Of a DNA stretch of 64,000 nucleotides, positions 17,359-25,806 are shown piece by piece. Each line of letters starts with the position of its first letter. The stretch's first letter is position 1. A program made the translations under genes and the position numbers. Under the pieces are notes generated by a model that was not told the origin of the DNA, ran no database searches, and saw only the letters and a program-made list of their open reading frames with translations. The stretch spans positions 62,001-126,000 of the forward strand of contig JAMLHK010000005.1 of the NCBI GenBank assembly GCA_023957155.1, in the 5' to 3' direction. The DNA is from Chitinophagaceae bacterium (GTDB taxonomy: Bacteria; Bacteroidota; Bacteroidia; Chitinophagales; Chitinophagaceae).

Positions 17359-20300
17359 ATGCGCCAGTATTTCCCTGCCTGCCTCGCTGTTTTTGCTTTC
17401 CTGGTTGGTCTTCCGTCCTGCAATTGGTCTAAGGAGGTAAAGACCGGAACACGCGATGAAAAGAAATTCCAGGAGCATGTGCGCAGTACCGAATTTCAAA
17501 CACCTGAGCAGGAACGTGCAGGGTTTGTGCTCCCGGAAGGTTTTGAGATCACCCTTTTTGCTTCGGAACCCGATATCAGTAAGCCGATGAATATTGCATT
17601 TGATGATGCCGGGAGAATGTGGGTTACGCAATCGTCAGAATACCCGATGGCGGCAGGTACCGGTAAAGGCGGAGACCGGATCACGATATTAGAAGATACG
17701 GACGGTGATGGTAAAGCAGATAAGTTTACTCATTTTTCAGACAGTCTCAATATTCCTATCGGCATATTACCATTAAGTGATGGTGATGCGGTTGCCTTTA
17801 GTATTCCCGATGTTTACCGGTTTACCGATACCGATAAAGACGGCAGGGCCGACAAGCAGGAGAAGCTGCTGGGTCCCTTTGGCTTTAAGGATACGCATGG
17901 CATGGTCAATAATTTTATCCGGGGGTTTGACGGGTGGATACAGGCTTCGCACGGGTTCACCAATACCTCTACCATAGCGGGAACGGATGGGAATTCTATT
18001 ACCATGACATCGGGTAATACCTTTCGTTTCAGGCCGGATGGCAGCCGGGTAGAGCAGACTACTTTTGGCAGGGTGAATCCCTTTGGTTTCAGCTATGATG
18101 AATGGGGATATCTTTATTCCATAGACTGCCATAGTAAGCCGATCTACCAGTTGATACCCGGTGCAGATTATCCTCATTTTGGAAAAAAGGCGCCTGCCGG
18201 AATTGGCTTTGGACCGGAAATGACCAGCTATGAGCTGGGGTCTACGGCCCTTGCCGGGCTGGTATATTATACCGGTGAGCAGTTCCCGGAAGCCTACCGC
18301 AACAGTTTTTATTCCGGCGATGTGGTAACCTGCCAGGTTAACCGGAATACCATGACATTCAGTGGATCTACGCCTGTTGCTAAACGTGAGGAAGATTTCC
18401 TGGTGAGCAGGGATCCCTGGTTTCGCCCGGTAGATATAAAAGCCGGGCCGGACGGCGCATTGTATATCGCTGATTTCTATAATCGCATCATAGGGCATTA
18501 TGAAGTGCCGTTGAATCATCCGGGGAGAGACCGGGTAAGCGGCAGGATATGGAAGGTGACATACAAAGGAAAAGAAGCACATAAAGAAGTAAAAGCAACG
18601 GATTGGACAAAAGCCGGGCTGGAAGCGCTGATAGCCGGTTTACAAAGCGCTCCCTTGTCTACCCGTTTTACCATTGCCAATCGTATAGTAGATGTGTGGA
18701 AAGAGAAAGCCGTAGTACCGGTTAAGGCATTACTGGCAGAATCCTCATCGAAGGAAGTGTATGTACAGGCTTTGTGGATATTGTATCGCTTGCATGCCTT
18801 GACCGCTGAATCATTGGAAAAAGCGCTGGAGCACCATGATCCGCTCATAAAAGTACACGCATTGAGAATACTTACGGAAATGGATACCCTAAGTGCTCCC
18901 TACCGTCTCCGGGTTATTGCTGCGCTTGGGGATCCCAGCCCTCATGTGCGCCGCATGGCAGCGGGGGTGCTCAACCGGTTCACCAATGCCGAAAATATTG
19001 TACCCTTGCTCAACCTGTATGCCGCTACCCCGGAAGATGATTCACACCTGAGATATACCGTGCTCCTGGCGGTTCGTAATAACCTGGGCGATAGCAGGGA
19101 AATAAAAAAAGTAATGGGCAAACCATGGAGTGAGGACCAGCTTGCCGTGCTTGCCAGGGTGATGCTGGATGTGCCTTCGGCGGAGGCTGCGGGATTTGTT
19201 TTGAACTATATCCGGAACCACAACGTTCCGCAGGCGCAGCTGGTCAGCAGCGTTGAATATGCCGGACGTTATCTCCCGTTGTCCCGCACCGATGATGTGG
19301 TGGTGCTGATCACAAAGCGTTTTTCCGAAAATACGGATGTGCAAATGACGCTGTATACTACCATAGTCCAGGGGATTGCACAAAAGGGAGCAAAGCCTTC
19401 GCCGCGGATGCAGCAGTGGGGTATTGCATTAGCCAGGCATTATCTCGAAAATATTTCAGAAGCGGGTGATGTATGGAAAAGCCGTCCGCTCGACAGCAGC
19501 GGTGAGCCGTTAGATCCCTGGATGGTATCGGATGCGTTCTTAACGGATATAACGCCTGCTTTTCGTATTATCTTAAGTGAGGCACACTGGTATAACCCCA
19601 CGGCAGTATTATATTCCGTTCCTTTTAAGCTGCCGGGCATGCTGTATATGAATGTCTTTGATAACGATATCCATAACCGGGATGAGAAAACGGGGGTGTC
19701 AAAGAATGTTGTTCGTATACGCCTGTACGGTAGTAATGAAGTAATAGCAGCGTACAGGATGGAGCAGAAACAGCCTATGGAATACAAAGACCTTATCAAA
19801 GAAAAAGTGGCCTTTGATCTTTCAAACTGGCAGGGAAAAGAAGGATATATCGAAGTAGTGGACAGTACGAAAACGGGTTCTATCGGTATAGGTAAGCTGG
19901 AGCCTGAAGTTATATCCATACCCGGTAAAGGAACAGAAGAAACGAACCGGCTTCGCACACAGGCAGCCAAAATAGCAGATGAGTATAGGGTGTCTGCGCT
20001 GCAACCGGCCTTACAAAAGGTGCTGGCCTCCACCAGCTCAGATTACCGGCTTCGTGCGGCCGCAGCTAATGCGCTTATGCATATTGCACCGGGTAACAAC
20101 CTGCCTCTGGTTAGTAAGGTATTTAATGATAAGAATAACCTGCAGGCGTTGCGTGTAAGCCTTGCGGCGACCCTGGGACAGTCTTCTTCCCGGGAAGCAT
20201 ATACGATCTTACAGCAGGCGCTTCCCGGAAGTGAGTTTGCCCTGCAGACCGCTGTTCTTTCAGCGCTTTCTTCTTCTGCAGAGGGGATCGGTTATTTGCT

Positions 20301-20898
20301 GCAGGCATTTAAAGACAATCAATTCAACCCCGTGGCATTGACGGAAGTTGCCGTAAAAGAAAAAATTGCCGCTAACAGCACTCCATCACAGCAGGAGCAG
20401 TTAAATACATTGTGGGGTGACGGTAAAGCCGATGCGGAAGAAAGACAACGATTGATAAAAGAGCGGATATCCGGCTTATCCATATCGAATGCAGCGCCCG
20501 AAGCAGGTAAAGCGGTTTTTGTTCAGCATTGCAGTATATGCCATCAGATCAAAGGAGAAGGCGGATTGATTGGCCCGCAATTAGATGGAATAGGTAATTG
20601 GGGCGTAAGGGCGCTCTCCGAAAAAATCCTCGATCCTAACCGCAATATCTCCCAGGCTTTTCGCACCTACAATATTGTGCTGAAAAATGGAAATCAGACA
20701 AGTGGTTTGTTCCGCAGAACGGAAGGTGAGGTGAATGTATATGCTGACGCTTCGGGAAAAGAATTTTCGGTAGCCAAAAATGATATCAAAGAAGCTAAGC
20801 CCTCATCATATACGTTGATGCCCGACCAGTTCAGGCATACCATTAAAGAGGAAGATTTTTATGCGTTAGTAAAATTTTTCTTGACAATAAAAAATTAG
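17359..20898 (+). CDS. heme-binding beta-propeller/HEAT-repeat lipoprotein (PVC-type), CSICH
   Basis: About 1179 residues; ATG 17359 is preferred to TTG 17353. Lipobox LPSC gives Cys21. Residues ~55-400 form a membrane-bound-dehydrogenase-type beta-propeller with calcium-binding-like loops (DTDGDGKADKF, TDTDKDGRADK) and the DPWFRPVDIKAGPDGALYIADFY motif. HEAT repeats occupy ~430-700 and ~880-1000 with a beta domain between. A C-terminal cytochrome c module carries CSICH at 1058-1062 (distal Met probably near LMPDQ). The family is common in Planctomycetes and Bacteroidota and is thought to oxidise sugars or pass electrons. It follows the GMC oxidoreductase and is followed by the FG-GAP gene after a 30-bp gap. 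Substrate unknown. Confidence 0.88.
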   Translation: MRQYFPACLAVFAFLVGLPSCNWSKEVKTGTRDEKKFQEHVRSTEFQTPEQERAGFVLPEGFEITLFASEPDISKPMNIAFDDAGRMWVTQSSEYPMAAGTGKGGDRITILEDTDGDGKADKFTHFSDSLNIPIGILPLSDGDAVAFSIPDVYRFTDTDKDGRADKQEKLLGPFGFKDTHGMVNNFIRGFDGWIQASHGFTNTSTIAGTDGNSITMTSGNTFRFRPDGSRVEQTTFGRVNPFGFSYDEWGYLYSIDCHSKPIYQLIPGADYPHFGKKAPAGIGFGPEMTSYELGSTALAGLVYYTGEQFPEAYRNSFYSGDVVTCQVNRNTMTFSGSTPVAKREEDFLVSRDPWFRPVDIKAGPDGALYIADFYNRIIGHYEVPLNHPGRDRVSGRIWKVTYKGKEAHKEVKATDWTKAGLEALIAGLQSAPLSTRFTIANRIVDVWKEKAVVPVKALLAESSSKEVYVQALWILYRLHALTAESLEKALEHHDPLIKVHALRILTEMDTLSAPYRLRVIAALGDPSPHVRRMAAGVLNRFTNAENIVPLLNLYAATPEDDSHLRYTVLLAVRNNLGDSREIKKVMGKPWSEDQLAVLARVMLDVPSAEAAGFVLNYIRNHNVPQAQLVSSVEYAGRYLPLSRTDDVVVLITKRFSENTDVQMTLYTTIVQGIAQKGAKPSPRMQQWGIALARHYLENISEAGDVWKSRPLDSSGEPLDPWMVSDAFLTDITPAFRIILSEAHWYNPTAVLYSVPFKLPGMLYMNVFDNDIHNRDEKTGVSKNVVRIRLYGSNEVIAAYRMEQKQPMEYKDLIKEKVAFDLSNWQGKEGYIEVVDSTKTGSIGIGKLEPEVISIPGKGTEETNRLRTQAAKIADEYRVSALQPALQKVLASTSSDYRLRAAAANALMHIAPGNNLPLVSKVFNDKNNLQALRVSLAATLGQSSSREAYTILQQALPGSEFALQTAVLSALSSSAEGIGYLLQAFKDNQFNPVALTEVAVKEKIAANSTPSQQEQLNTLWGDGKADAEERQRLIKERISGLSISNAAPEAGKAVFVQHCSICHQIKGEGGLIGPQLDGIGNWGVRALSEKILDPNRNISQAFRTYNIVLKNGNQTSGLFRRTEGEVNVYADASGKEFSVAKNDIKEAKPSSYTLMPDQFRHTIKEEDFYALVKFFLTIKN

Positions 20899-20928
20899 TT
20901 CATAATGGATTTGCTAAATTCACATATC

Positions 20929-22128
20929 ATGAATAAGAAAAATTTAATGCAGGGAACAAATATATTATTCCTGGGAGGATTGTTATGGATATTACAATCT
21001 GCAGGCTGTGTTGCACAGCATAAACAAAAGACGAACCCGGTTACATTCGACAAGCAGGTGCTTACGAAGGATTTCGTCAGCGAAGGGGCGGCTGTAGGAG
21101 ATGTAAACCATGACGGGAAATTAGATGTAATTGCAGGCGCTTTCTGGTTTGAAGCGCCTGACTGGAAAATGCATGAAATAGCCAAACCCGAAAAGTATGT
21201 AGTGGGTGTGGGATACAGCAATTCATTTTTGAATTTCAGTATGGATGTCAACCAGGATGGATGGATTGACCAGGTACGTATAGACTGGCCGGGGAAAACG
21301 GCAGTATGGCATGAAAACCCGAAAAATGAACCCGGTCACTGGCCGGTACATATCATTCATTCAGCAGTAGGCAATGAATCTCCCTTATTTGTTGATGTAG
21401 ATGGCGACGGGCGGATGGATATTGTTTGCAATGATCCGGAAAAGAAGCAGATCATCTGGCTGAAGTCGCCTTCAAAAAAAGGAGATACTGCCTGGACCGT
21501 AACGGTTATAGATGGGAGGGATGGTATTCCGGGTACGCACCAGTATACCCATGGACAGGGTTATGCCGACATCAATGGAGATGGCAGGAAGGATGTATTG
21601 ATCCATACCGGCTGGTGGGAAGGGCCTGCAGATCCGAAGCAGCCCGGCTGGAAATTCCATCCGGCAGATCTGGGTAGTGATTGTGCCCAGATGTATGTGA
21701 TGGATTTAAATAATGACGGGTTAGCCGATGTTATCAGCTCTGCCGCACACGATTACGGTATCTGGTGGCATGAGCAAAAGAGAGATGCTGGCGGTGAGCT
21801 GTCTTTTGTCCATCATTTAATTGATTCCAGCTTTTCCCAGAGCCATAGCCTGGCATTAGCCGATGTTAACGGTGACGGACACCCGGACCTGGTAACCGGT
21901 AAACGGTATTTTGCTCATAATGGAGCTGATCCGGGAGCGCATGATCCTGCGGTATTATACTGGTATGAGTATAAGCCCGGGAAAACGCCGGTATGGATAA
22001 AGCATGAAGTGGACAATGATTCAGGTTCGGGGTTGAACCTGGTAGTAGAGGATATTAATGGCGATAAGCTGTCTGATATAATTGTAGCGAACAAAAAGGG
22101 AGTACATATTTTTCTGCAGAAAAAGTAA
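20929..22128 (+). CDS. FG-GAP/VCBS-repeat lipoprotein (beta-propeller)
   Basis: About 400 residues. ATG 20929 gives a standard lipoprotein start (MNKKNLMQGTN, hydrophobic run, SAGC); ATG 20905 would add 8 residues. At least seven calcium-binding-type repeats are visible: DVNHDGKLD, DVNQDGWID, DVDGDGRMD, DINGDGRKD, DLNNDGLAD, DVNGDGHPD and DINGDKLSD. This predicts a seven-bladed propeller with metal-binding loops, as in FG-GAP and VCBS proteins. The gene follows the PVC-type heme protein after 30 bp and is probably cotranscribed. A surface-binding or lyase-like role is possible; no catalytic residues are recognised. Confidence 0.8.
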   Translation: MNKKNLMQGTNILFLGGLLWILQSAGCVAQHKQKTNPVTFDKQVLTKDFVSEGAAVGDVNHDGKLDVIAGAFWFEAPDWKMHEIAKPEKYVVGVGYSNSFLNFSMDVNQDGWIDQVRIDWPGKTAVWHENPKNEPGHWPVHIIHSAVGNESPLFVDVDGDGRMDIVCNDPEKKQIIWLKSPSKKGDTAWTVTVIDGRDGIPGTHQYTHGQGYADINGDGRKDVLIHTGWWEGPADPKQPGWKFHPADLGSDCAQMYVMDLNNDGLADVISSAAHDYGIWWHEQKRDAGGELSFVHHLIDSSFSQSHSLALADVNGDGHPDLVTGKRYFAHNGADPGAHDPAVLYWYEYKPGKTPVWIKHEVDNDSGSGLNLVVEDINGDKLSDIIVANKKGVHIFLQKK

Positions 22129-22189
22129 TGAAGTATACTTTCTTGCATCATGACCGGAGTGTCGAAATATAGAGTATCATTTTTTTTAT

Positions 22190-23605
22190 ATGGATATTCT
22201 GATCATCTTCCTGTCGCTGGCTTTTCTCATGTTTGTTGCCTATCGAGGGTTTAGTGTTATTCTTTTTGCTCCCGTTGCCGCATTGATGGCCGTTGTACTT
22301 ACCGGACCTTCATTAGTTCCTGTTTTTTTCTCAGGCATTTTTATGGAGAAGCTGGCAGGGTTTATCAAGCTGTATTTCCCGGTATTTTTACTGGGTGCCA
22401 TTTTTGGTAAGCTGATTGAAATATCCGGATTTGCCCGGTCTATCGCCCATTTCATTATCCGGCTGATCGGTGAAAAAAGAGCTATGTTGACTATCGTGGT
22501 GGTGGGGGCTGTACTCACGTACGGAGGGGTATCGCTTTTCGTTGTGGCATTTGCGTTATATCCCTTTGCCGTGGAGTTGTTCCGGTTAGCTGATATTCCA
22601 AAGCGGCTGATCCCGGCAACCATAGCATTAGGCGCATTTACTTTTACGATGGATGCTTTACCGGGTTCTCCCCAGATCCAGAATATCATTCCAACTACAT
22701 TTTTTAACACCACTACCTGGGCGGCGCCGTGGTTGGGGCTGATTGGTAGTGTGTTTGTATTTACATTGGGAATGACTTATCTTGAATGGAGGCGGAAAGG
22801 AGCTACCGGGAAAGGGCAGGGTTATGAAGCGGGCATATCTTCCGCATTGGCGCCCGGCATATTGCCTCCGGCCGGACCAGGGGAAGGGATATTACCGCCG
22901 GCCGCTGTGGCGGTTTTGCCTTTATTGCTGGTGGGAGTATGCAATAAATTATTTACCCTGGCGATCCTGGGTGCGTATGAAAGCCGGTTTGATTTTGCAG
23001 CTATCGGGCTACCGGATATACAGCCGCTCGATGTGTCTAAGCTGGCCGCCGTATGGGCTGTTTCAGGAGCATTAATGGTTGGCATAGCAACAGTTGTCAT
23101 AAGCTCCTTTAAAACGATTAAACAGCATTTCCGGCAGGGAACACAGGATGCTATAGGCGGTGCTATGCTGGCTACTATGAACACGGCTTCCGAATACGGA
23201 TATGGAAGTGTTATTGCCGCATTGCCCGGTTTTAAACAAATTAATCAGGGATTGGCGCATGCCATCAGCGATCCTTTGCTGAATGAGGCCGTTACAACTA
23301 CTACACTGGCCGGGGTGACGGGATCTGCATCCGGCGGCATGAGCATTGCATTGGCTACAATGAGTGATACCTATATCGAACAGGCTGCCCGGCATGGTAT
23401 ACCCAACGAGGTATTGCACAGGGTAGCCTCTATGGCAAGCGGGGGAATGGATACCCTGCCTCATAATGGAGCCGTGATCACCTTGCTGGCAATTACCGGG
23501 TTGACACACCGGCAGTCCTATATTGATATTTTTGCCATGACCATTATCAAAACGATGGCGGTGTTCCTTGTTATCGGGTTGTACTATCTTACAGGCATTG
23601 TGTAA
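22190..23605 (+). CDS. GntP-family permease, probable 3-hydroxybutyrate/gluconate transporter
   Basis: A 471-residue integral membrane protein with about 12 hydrophobic segments. Its N-terminus (LAFLMFVAYRGFSVILFAP) and conserved GSPQIQNIIPT and SGGMDTLPHNGAVITLL stretches match the GntP gluconate:H+ symporter family and its hydroxybutyrate-permease branch. The 3-hydroxybutyrate dehydrogenase gene begins 14 bp downstream, which favours 3-hydroxybutyrate over gluconate as substrate. A central loop (~205-230) is Pro/Gly-rich. Substrate is inference from context. Confidence 0.87.
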   Translation: MDILIIFLSLAFLMFVAYRGFSVILFAPVAALMAVVLTGPSLVPVFFSGIFMEKLAGFIKLYFPVFLLGAIFGKLIEISGFARSIAHFIIRLIGEKRAMLTIVVVGAVLTYGGVSLFVVAFALYPFAVELFRLADIPKRLIPATIALGAFTFTMDALPGSPQIQNIIPTTFFNTTTWAAPWLGLIGSVFVFTLGMTYLEWRRKGATGKGQGYEAGISSALAPGILPPAGPGEGILPPAAVAVLPLLLVGVCNKLFTLAILGAYESRFDFAAIGLPDIQPLDVSKLAAVWAVSGALMVGIATVVISSFKTIKQHFRQGTQDAIGGAMLATMNTASEYGYGSVIAALPGFKQINQGLAHAISDPLLNEAVTTTTLAGVTGSASGGMSIALATMSDTYIEQAARHGIPNEVLHRVASMASGGMDTLPHNGAVITLLAITGLTHRQSYIDIFAMTIIKTMAVFLVIGLYYLTGIV

Positions 23606-23619
23606 TAAAATAAACAGGT

Positions 23620-24393
23620 ATGAAAAAGAGAACTGCCTTAATTACGGGTAGTACCAGCGGAATTGGACTGGGCATTGCCAAAGCATTTGCTGCAAAGGGA
23701 TACCGGTTGGTATTGAATGGATTAGAGCCGGATGGGGCAGCCATTGCCGGGGAAGTAGCCGGCAGAGCCGGGGTCGCTTACCTCTTTTCTGCTGCCAATA
23801 TGCTTAACCCGGAAGCGATAAGACAAATGGTGGATGAAGCGGCAGCCCTGTTTGGCGGCATTGATATTCTTATTAATAATGCGGGCATTCAGCATGTAGC
23901 TCCCATTGAAAATTTTCCCGATGAAAAATGGTATGATATCATTGGGGTGAACCTGCATGCGGCATATCATTTAACTAAAGCGGTTTGGCCCTACATGAGG
24001 GAACAACAGTTTGGACGCATCATCAATATCGCTTCCGCACACGGGTTAGTGGCTTCAGAATTCAAAAGCGCTTATGTAGCGGCTAAACACGGCCTGGTGG
24101 GATTTACAAAAACCGCTGCCCTGGAAGGGGCATCTTTTAATATAACCTGTAATGCCATTTGCCCGGGGTATGTAAAAACCCCATTGGTAGAAAAGCAAAT
24201 GGACGACCAGTCCAGGGCACATGGTATACCGGAATCGGAAGTGGCAGCTAAAATAATGTTATACAAGCAGGCGGTGAAGTCTTTTGTGCCTGTAGAAGTT
24301 ATAGCAGATATGGCTCTCCTCCTGGCTGCAGAGGGCTCCGCAACCATTACCGGTACCGCTATTCCGTTAGATGGCGGCTGGTCTGCACAATAA
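23620..24393 (+). CDS. 3-hydroxybutyrate dehydrogenase (SDR family)
   Basis: A 257-residue short-chain dehydrogenase. NAD-binding TGSTSGIGLGIA occupies 9-20 and NNAGIQHVAPIE 87-98; the latter carries the Gln-His pair typical of D-3-hydroxybutyrate dehydrogenases. The catalytic set is Ser139, Tyr152 and Lys156. PGYVKTPLVEKQ and the C-terminal PLDGGWSAQ are signatures of this enzyme rather than other SDRs. It converts (R)-3-hydroxybutyrate to acetoacetate with NAD+. It is encoded 14 bp after the GntP permease, so uptake and oxidation are coupled. Confidence 0.9.
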   Translation: MKKRTALITGSTSGIGLGIAKAFAAKGYRLVLNGLEPDGAAIAGEVAGRAGVAYLFSAANMLNPEAIRQMVDEAAALFGGIDILINNAGIQHVAPIENFPDEKWYDIIGVNLHAAYHLTKAVWPYMREQQFGRIINIASAHGLVASEFKSAYVAAKHGLVGFTKTAALEGASFNITCNAICPGYVKTPLVEKQMDDQSRAHGIPESEVAAKIMLYKQAVKSFVPVEVIADMALLLAAEGSATITGTAIPLDGGWSAQ

Positions 24394-24509
24394 AATAAGG
24401 AGGAACAATGAATGAGCGGGGTTAATAAATATACCGGCCGGTATGCTGAAAGGAACAATTCAGGATAAGAACAAATGATGTAAAAGTGAAAATTTGAGAC
24501 ATGCGTTGC

Positions 24510-24539
24510 TTGTAAAGCCGTTCATCCTTCCTATATTTA
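24510..24539 (+). promoter_or_regulatory. predicted promoter of the epimerase gene
   Basis: TTG at 24510-24512 and TATATTTA at 24532-24539 are separated by 19 bp, fitting the Bacteroidota TTTG-N19-TAnnTTTG promoter with one mismatch in the -7 box. The start codon is 31 bp downstream. This separates the epimerase gene from the hydroxybutyrate pair transcriptionally. Confidence 0.5.
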
Positions 24540-24570
24540 CATACAACATTTACTTTTAATTATTTGATCC

Positions 24571-25419
24571 ATGAGATTTGGCATTAACACCTTTTTATTT
24601 ACTTCTCCTTTTACTACGGAAAGCATCGCATTATTTCCCCAATTCAAAAAATGGGGATTTGATTCTGTTGAAATCGCCCTGGAAGATGCATCACATATTG
24701 ATCCGGTTACCGTAAAGAAAGCGCTGGATGATAACGGGCTGGTTTGCGGCTCGATATGTGCTGCGATGGGAGGAGGACGTGATTTTCGCGGAACGCCGGA
24801 GGAACAAAAAGGAGCAATGGATTATCTTAAAGCGATCGTTGATCTTTCTCCTGTTTTGGGGCATCCAACCCTGATCGGTCCTTTATATTCTGCTGTAGGA
24901 AGAGCTGATCTTGTTGCCCCTGAAGATTATAAGCAACAATGGGATACCGTTGTAAAGCACTTGCGCACGCTGGCAGCGCATGCCGGTAGCCTGGGCGTTA
25001 AGCTGGCTATAGAGCCGCTCAACCGGTTTGAAACGGATTTTATCAATACCTGTGAGCAGGCATTACAAATGGTGAATGATGTTAACGAATCTGCCCTGTT
25101 GGTACACCTGGATACTTTTCACATGAATATTGAAGAGAAAAATTCAGCGAATGCCATATTGAAAGCAGGAAATAAACTGGCGCATTTCCATGCCAGCGGT
25201 AGTGACAGGGGAACGCCAGGGAATGACCAGATCAACTGGACAGGTATTTTTGATGCATTGAAGCAGGTGGGGTATACCGGTGATGTGGTAATTGAATCGT
25301 TTACGCCTGCCATCGAGATCATCGCACGCGCAGCCTGCATCTGGAGAGACCTGGAGCCTTCCCGTGAAAGCATTGCAATTGAAGGAGTGAAGTTCCTGAA
25401 GAAGACAGTTGCTTTGTGA
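24571..25419 (+). CDS. sugar epimerase/isomerase, D-tagatose (ketose) 3-epimerase type
   Basis: A 282-residue (beta/alpha)8 protein of the xylose-isomerase-like TIM-barrel superfamily. The metal-binding set reads Glu148 (IEPLNRFE), Asp181 (HLDTFHMN), His207 (HFHASGSDRGTPG) and Glu242 (VIESF). Both spacing and motifs match D-psicose/D-tagatose 3-epimerases almost exactly. It probably interconverts C3 epimers of a ketose or a keto-sugar in the cytoplasm, which would fit a 3-keto-sugar catabolic route. It has its own predicted promoter and stands 177 bp after the hydroxybutyrate dehydrogenase and 99 bp before the symporter pair. Confidence 0.85.
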   Translation: MRFGINTFLFTSPFTTESIALFPQFKKWGFDSVEIALEDASHIDPVTVKKALDDNGLVCGSICAAMGGGRDFRGTPEEQKGAMDYLKAIVDLSPVLGHPTLIGPLYSAVGRADLVAPEDYKQQWDTVVKHLRTLAAHAGSLGVKLAIEPLNRFETDFINTCEQALQMVNDVNESALLVHLDTFHMNIEEKNSANAILKAGNKLAHFHASGSDRGTPGNDQINWTGIFDALKQVGYTGDVVIESFTPAIEIIARAACIWRDLEPSRESIAIEGVKFLKKTVAL

Positions 25420-25518
25420 TCTTTCTTCAATAATAATTCCTATATTCACTCCCTGTAAAAAGAGTGTCTGATACATATAGACAGTTGTTTCATTTTTTTA
25501 ATTACCCTTCACACACAC

Positions 25519-25806
25519 ATGGAACAGAATGTATTTTCTGAACACGATACAACGCATGTTTCAGAAAAAAAAGCTAAGCTTGGGATAAAGTTTTTCTTTT
25601 TTTATCTAACGGTATATGCAGGCTTTGTAGCCATCGGAGTTCTCAATTATGAATTATTAGCCATTGAAGTTTTTAAAGGAATCAATCTCGCCGTTATCTA
25701 TGGTTTCGGGCTGATTGTCCTGGCCGTACTGTTGGGCGTACTCTACAATGCTTTATGCAACCGGTATGAGGCCGGTACTAATGAAAAGGAGGGTAATGCG
25801 TTATGA
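25519..25806 (+). CDS. DUF485 small membrane protein, symporter partner
   Basis: A 95-residue protein with two transmembrane helices (~25-48 and ~58-82) and a charged N-terminus. The pattern GIKFFFFYLTVYAGFV and FGLIVLAVLLGVLYN matches DUF485, which is nearly always encoded directly before ActP-type acetate/solute symporters. The stop codon overlaps the start of the symporter by 4 bp, so translation is coupled. It is probably an accessory subunit. Confidence 0.9.
   Translation: MEQNVFSEHDTTHVSEKKAKLGIKFFFFYLTVYAGFVAIGVLNYELLAIEVFKGINLAVIYGFGLIVLAVLLGVLYNALCNRYEAGTNEKEGNAL

Noticed and set aside
17773-18582. 269-codon minus-strand ORF opposite the first heme-binding protein
   Set aside because: Shadow of a well-supported coding frame with conserved propeller motifs.
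25447-25482. operator-like inverted repeats before the DUF485 gene
   Set aside because: Arms are only five bases long and could be chance in AT-rich DNA.
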